Source of the DNA: Citricoccus sp. WCRC_4
GTDB taxonomy: Bacteria; Actinomycetota; Actinomycetes; Actinomycetales; Micrococcaceae
DNA: 8,152 nt
Assembly (NCBI GenBank): GCA_026645375.1
Contig: JAPFFX010000231.1
Span: forward strand, 1-8,152
Reading direction: 5' to 3'
Shown here: in pieces, positions 5,377-8,152 of the stretch
Numbering within the stretch: position 1 is the stretch's first letter
Layout: each line of letters starts with the position of its first letter
Program-made: the position numbers and the translations under genes
Notes under the pieces: model-generated
The model's input: the letters and a program-made list of their open reading frames with translations, nothing else
What the model was told of the DNA's origin: nothing
Database searches by the model: none

Positions 5377-7919
5377 GGTTCGGTCGCGGGGCCAGGACTG
5401 TCCCGGCCGAGACGACTGACCAGCGCCTCCAGCGCCCGCGCATACACCACGGACTCCAGGTATCCCTGATGGGTGGCCACCGTGAACTGGTAGGCGCCGC
5501 GGACGAATTCCTCCGCCTGCACGTCCATGCCGTCCGCGGGTCCGGAGGAGCCGTAGCGCACGGTGAAACCCAAGGGGTCGTTGGGCCGGTGCAGGTTGGT
5601 CCACCGGTCCTGGACGATCCACCACAGGGAGCCCGGGGCCTGCAGGGACGCCGCAGCGCCCGGCAGCCATCGCGCGTCCTGCTCCTCGTCGACCTCGTCG
5701 GCCAGTTCGGGCGGCCAGGGGTCGCGGCCGTCGGCCGAGGGCGGCGGGGCGGGAACGATCGAGAGAACCTGCGCGCCCAGCACCTGGGGGAAGAAGCGGG
5801 CGAAGTACCGACGCAGCTGCGATCCGTAGCTCAGCAGTCCGATGCGCTGCAGCCGGTCAGCCGTCATGCCGCGGGCGGACAGGTGGAACAGCACGCAGAC
5901 GGCCAGTACCCCACCCATCGAGTGTGCCGAGAGGATCACGCGCCGGACCCCGTCGGCCGGTTCCTCGAGCCACTCCTCGATCCGGTCGGTGACCTCCGGC
6001 ACCACGCGCTCGGAGTAGCACGGCGGCCCGAAGGGATGGGCCTGGGTGGGCAGGAAGCACATGAGGTCCCACAGCAGTCCGGCCGGCCGGCTCTGGCCCC
6101 GGCCGGACAGGATCGCGATGGCGGCCACCAGCACCACGCCGATCCACAGTCCGACCGTGCCCGTCGCCCGGACCAGGGGCCACCACCCGTCCAGTCCGGG
6201 CCAACCGACGAGCCACGCCGCGTTCAGCACCACGGAGACCGCCAGGCCCACCAGGACCCCGGCGGCCAGCCAGGCGGTCATGACCTCCGCGCGGCGCAGC
6301 AGCGAGGCGACCCGCCGCGAGATGAAGACCGACCGCGTCGCGGCGCCGATGACCGGAGCCTCCGCCCAGGGGCCGGCGTCGGCGATCAGCCGGTCACGGA
6401 CCTTCGCCAGCTCGTCGATCGCGCCGGCCTCCCCCGCCCGCCAGGACAGGAGCAGTTGCACGGCCAGCCCTGCCAGGGCGGATCCGGTGAGCACGGTGAA
6501 ACCCGAGGCGAACAGCAGGTGGATCACCGGCGGTTCATGGCTCCCGAGCGCCCAGGCCGCCAGGATGACCGTGGAGAAGGACAACAGCACGGCGAAGCCG
6601 ACGGCCAGGGACGAGAACACGAACGGCCCGTGGCCGCCCCAGGCGACGGCATCGTGGTCCTGCTCCGCCACGCCGCGGCGCGACCGCACCAGCAGGACCA
6701 CCAGCAGGACGGCCAGGCCCAGGGTCACCAGCACGGTGGCCAGCCCCCCGCCACGGTTGCCGGCCATCGCGGGGTCGTCTGCCGCCACCCCTGCCAGGCC
6801 GGGGCGACCGGCCGGTCGGCCGTCCGCCAGCGAGCACACGATCGCCGCCACCAGCACCAGGACCCCCGCGGCGAGCAGGATCCGGTGGCCGGGCGGGGCG
6901 TGGGTGCGCGGATCGTGGGCCTGGGAGTTCAGGATGCGGACCCCGACGACGGCGGTCACCGACAGTCCCACGGCCAGCAACACGATCCAGGCCACGTCCA
7001 TCGCGCCGGGGTCCATCGGGCCGGGATCCATCGACCCTCCGGACCGCCGTGCCCCGGCCACCAGCGCATCGACCCTGGCCAGCGCCGCGATCGATCCGGT
7101 CCAGGCGAACGCCCCGGCGATGTGCAGCAGGCCCAGGAACCGCATGCCCGCGCCGACCCGCCACAGTCCGCTGCGGGCCAGGACGTGGCTGGGGGTGTTC
7201 CGGCCGCCGGCGTGCTCGCCGGTGTCCTCGTGGTCGGCCGGCGCGGTCGCCGCCACCGGGTGCGCCGGGGTCACCGGTACGGTGCACGGTGGCCCGGGCA
7301 GGTACCGGGTGCGCGCCAGGGTGGACATCAGCGCGATGACACCCAGGGCCAGGACGGGCAGGGTCGTCAGCACGGCCGCCCGGGCACCGGGGGGCCAGCC
7401 CGCCAGCGCGTCGCGGATGAACCCGCCCTGCCCGGCGGCGGCCATGTCCAGGGCGACGGTGGCCGCCGTACTGACGAAGAGCAGCGTCAGGGCCAGGCCG
7501 AGCAATCGCACGGTGCCGGCCAGTCGGCCCTCGCCGATGACCTCGGGCAGCGGGCACCCTGCCGTGACGGGCGGACTGGCGCCGGTCGGGGCCGACGTCG
7601 GGCCCTTGCCGAGCTGGTGCCGGGACCAGTACGCGGTGTTGGCCAGCCCGAAGGGAGCCAGGGTGAACCAGACGGCGCGCACCAGGCTGTCCCCCAGCCG
7701 CCCGAGGGCCGGGAACCCCGTGAACCGGGCCAGCCGGCCCCAGGAGTAGGCCTCGACGCGGTGACCGGACTCCGAGGCGCGGTCGATGGAGAACCCGGCC
7801 AGCTGGTCACCGCGGGTGCGCTGGACGTTGGCCGGGATGGCCCGGAGCATGAGGTGGGACGGAGTGTTCCGGATCCCGTGGATGCGCAGCTCCAGCAGTC
7901 CCGGATCCAGGTGCGGCAT
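5373..7919 (-). CDS. Large multi-pass membrane protein with a split alpha/beta-hydrolase-like domain
   Basis: An 848-residue protein of unknown function. The N-terminus LRIHGIRNTP (11-20) resembles the first strand and HG oxyanion loop of alpha/beta hydrolases, and VEAYSWG follows at 55-61. About eleven hydrophobic segments come next, roughly at 80-98, 137-160, 180-201, 259-281, 309-330, 345-364, 392-412, 433-458, 465-491, 547-572 and 586-605. After them a soluble part resumes with HPFGPPCYSERVVPEV (628-643), the nucleophile elbow VILSAHSMGG (661-670, Ser667), a SYGSQLRRYFARFFP block (697-711), candidate acid Asp781 in NDPLGF, and candidate His817 in THQGY. A lipase- or esterase-like serine hydrolase embedded in the membrane is the best reading; substrate is unknown. 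Residues 297-308 are a short MDPGP repeat. The ATG at 7919 has AGGGGA about 10 nt upstream. I recognise similar conserved hypothetical proteins in actinobacteria but no characterised one. Confidence 0.8.
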   Translation of the reverse strand: MPHLDPGLLELRIHGIRNTPSHLMLRAIPANVQRTRGDQLAGFSIDRASESGHRVEAYSWGRLARFTGFPALGRLGDSLVRAVWFTLAPFGLANTAYWSRHQLGKGPTSAPTGASPPVTAGCPLPEVIGEGRLAGTVRLLGLALTLLFVSTAATVALDMAAAGQGGFIRDALAGWPPGARAAVLTTLPVLALGVIALMSTLARTRYLPGPPCTVPVTPAHPVAATAPADHEDTGEHAGGRNTPSHVLARSGLWRVGAGMRFLGLLHIAGAFAWTGSIAALARVDALVAGARRSGGSMDPGPMDPGAMDVAWIVLLAVGLSVTAVVGVRILNSQAHDPRTHAPPGHRILLAAGVLVLVAAIVCSLADGRPAGRPGLAGVAADDPAMAGNRGGGLATVLVTLGLAVLLVVLLVRSRRGVAEQDHDAVAWGGHGPFVFSSLAVGFAVLLSFSTVILAAWALGSHEPPVIHLLFASGFTVLTGSALAGLAVQLLLSWRAGEAGAIDELAKVRDRLIADAGPWAEAPVIGAATRSVFISRRVASLLRRAEVMTAWLAAGVLVGLAVSVVLNAAWLVGWPGLDGWWPLVRATGTVGLWIGVVLVAAIAILSGRGQSRPAGLLWDLMCFLPTQAHPFGPPCYSERVVPEVTDRIEEWLEEPADGVRRVILSAHSMGGVLAVCVLFHLSARGMTADRLQRIGLLSYGSQLRRYFARFFPQVLGAQVLSIVPAPPPSADGRDPWPPELADEVDEEQDARWLPGAAASLQAPGSLWWIVQDRWTNLHRPNDPLGFTVRYGSSGPADGMDVQAEEFVRGAYQFTVATHQGYLESVVYARALEALVSRLGRDSPGPATEP
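6996..7037. repeat. 15-bp tandem repeat inside the membrane hydrolase gene
   Basis: Two 15-bp units (6996-7010 and 7011-7025) differ at one position, and a partial third (7026-7037) follows. The unit keeps the frame and encodes MDPGP/MDPGA/MD in a loop between predicted helices 4 and 5, so copy number could change by slippage without breaking the protein. Confidence 0.8.
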
Positions 7920-7925
7920 GGTCCC

Positions 7926-7954
7926 ATCGTCCCCTGTGGGCGGCTGGATGGGAA
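7926..7954 (-). promoter_or_regulatory. Weak candidate promoter of the membrane hydrolase gene
   Basis: On the minus strand, TTCCCA (7954-7949, 4/6 to TTGACA), a 17-bp spacer and GACGAT (7931-7926, 3/6 to TATAAT) end 6 nt before the ATG at 7919. This is the same geometry as the MOSC promoter. The elements sit on an inverted repeat, TCCCAT (7922-7927) and ATGGGA (7948-7953), with 20 nt between. The hexamers are poor, and an AGGGGA ribosome site is also present, so a leadered transcript starting further upstream is equally possible. Confidence 0.25.
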
Positions 7955-8009
7955 CGGCCGCCGGACGATGACCTTCGCCCTGTTCCTGTGCTGCGCGGAA
8001 CCCGGGTCC

Positions 8010-8152
8010 TCAGGGTCTCGTCAGGGTGGCCGGTACGCCGGCGAGGCGGACAGCGGCGTGGACGAGCGCATCGGTCATGAGGGCCAGGGCGTCCAGGTTG
8101 ACGTTGCGGAGGTCGTCCCCGGGCTTGTGGTAATGAGGGTCACACTTCTCCT
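8010..8152 (-). CDS. M28-family zinc aminopeptidase, C-terminal end only
   Basis: The minus-strand frame ending in TGA at 8010 gives 46 residues, beginning EKCDPHYHKPGDD and continuing LRNVNLDALALMTDALVHAA. This is the recognisable C-terminal signature of M28 metallopeptidases such as the Streptomyces griseus aminopeptidase. The His in YHKPGDD corresponds to the last zinc ligand, followed by the NVN-DAL helix that closes the fold. Related enzymes are usually secreted and release N-terminal amino acids. The rest of the gene, including any signal peptide, lies beyond the right edge. The stop is 90 bp upstream of the membrane hydrolase start on the same strand. Confidence 0.85.
   Translation of the reverse strand, partial: EKCDPHYHKPGDDLRNVNLDALALMTDALVHAAVRLAGVPATLTRP

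Noticed and set aside
6046..7749. 567-codon open frame on the + strand
   Set aside because: It lies antisense to the membrane hydrolase and is composed mainly of Ala, Arg, Ser, Thr and Pro, as expected for the complement of hydrophobic GC-rich coding sequence.

Overview
The window is high-GC DNA (roughly 70% GC by eye) with G/C-ending codons, GTG as well as ATG starts, and at least two genes that look leaderless. This points to an actinobacterium. The gene set (PQQ-type sugar dehydrogenase, class I photolyase, actinobacterial-type RNase Z, secreted-type M28 aminopeptidase) would fit the Micrococcales, but the order is an inference. Most of the window is ordinary chromosomal housekeeping and accessory content. 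I see no phage genes, transposase, CRISPR array, rRNA or tRNA.

Layout. Bases 1-1034 (+) hold the 3' part of a PQQ-dependent glucose/sorbosone dehydrogenase-like gene that enters from the left edge. It converges on a class I photolyase gene (1080-2537, -). A MOSC-domain protein of the YiiM type (2578-3324, -) lies directly upstream of the photolyase on the same strand. A short, relatively AT-rich divergent promoter region (3325-3429) separates it from a two-gene operon on the + strand: a four-helix DUF2975-type membrane protein (3430-3915), coupled by a TGATG overlap to a 68-residue Cro/CI-type regulator (3915-4121). A perfect 15-bp palindrome sits on the operon's promoter. The operon converges on rnz (ribonuclease Z, 4184-5077, -).

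Upstream of rnz is a 295-bp stretch (5078-5372) with two strong inverted repeats and only doubtful short ORFs. Next comes the most unusual gene, an 848-residue protein (5373-7919, -). In it an alpha/beta-hydrolase-like sequence appears to be split by a long multi-helix membrane domain. Its N-terminal part carries an IHG motif, and its C-terminal part carries an AHSMGG serine elbow followed by candidate Asp and His. The right edge (8010-8152, -) holds the C-terminal end of an M28 zinc aminopeptidase.

How they may work together. MOSC/YiiM-type proteins act on N-hydroxylated base analogues and photolyase repairs UV photoproducts, so that pair may be a small nucleotide/DNA damage-protection cluster, although each gene seems to have its own promoter. 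The DUF2975/regulator pair looks like a self-contained, probably autoregulated membrane module. The other genes show no obvious shared pathway. The points most worth a second look are the split membrane hydrolase, the palindrome controlling the DUF2975/regulator operon, the structured gap ahead of rnz, and the leaderless promoters that move the MOSC start to 3324.
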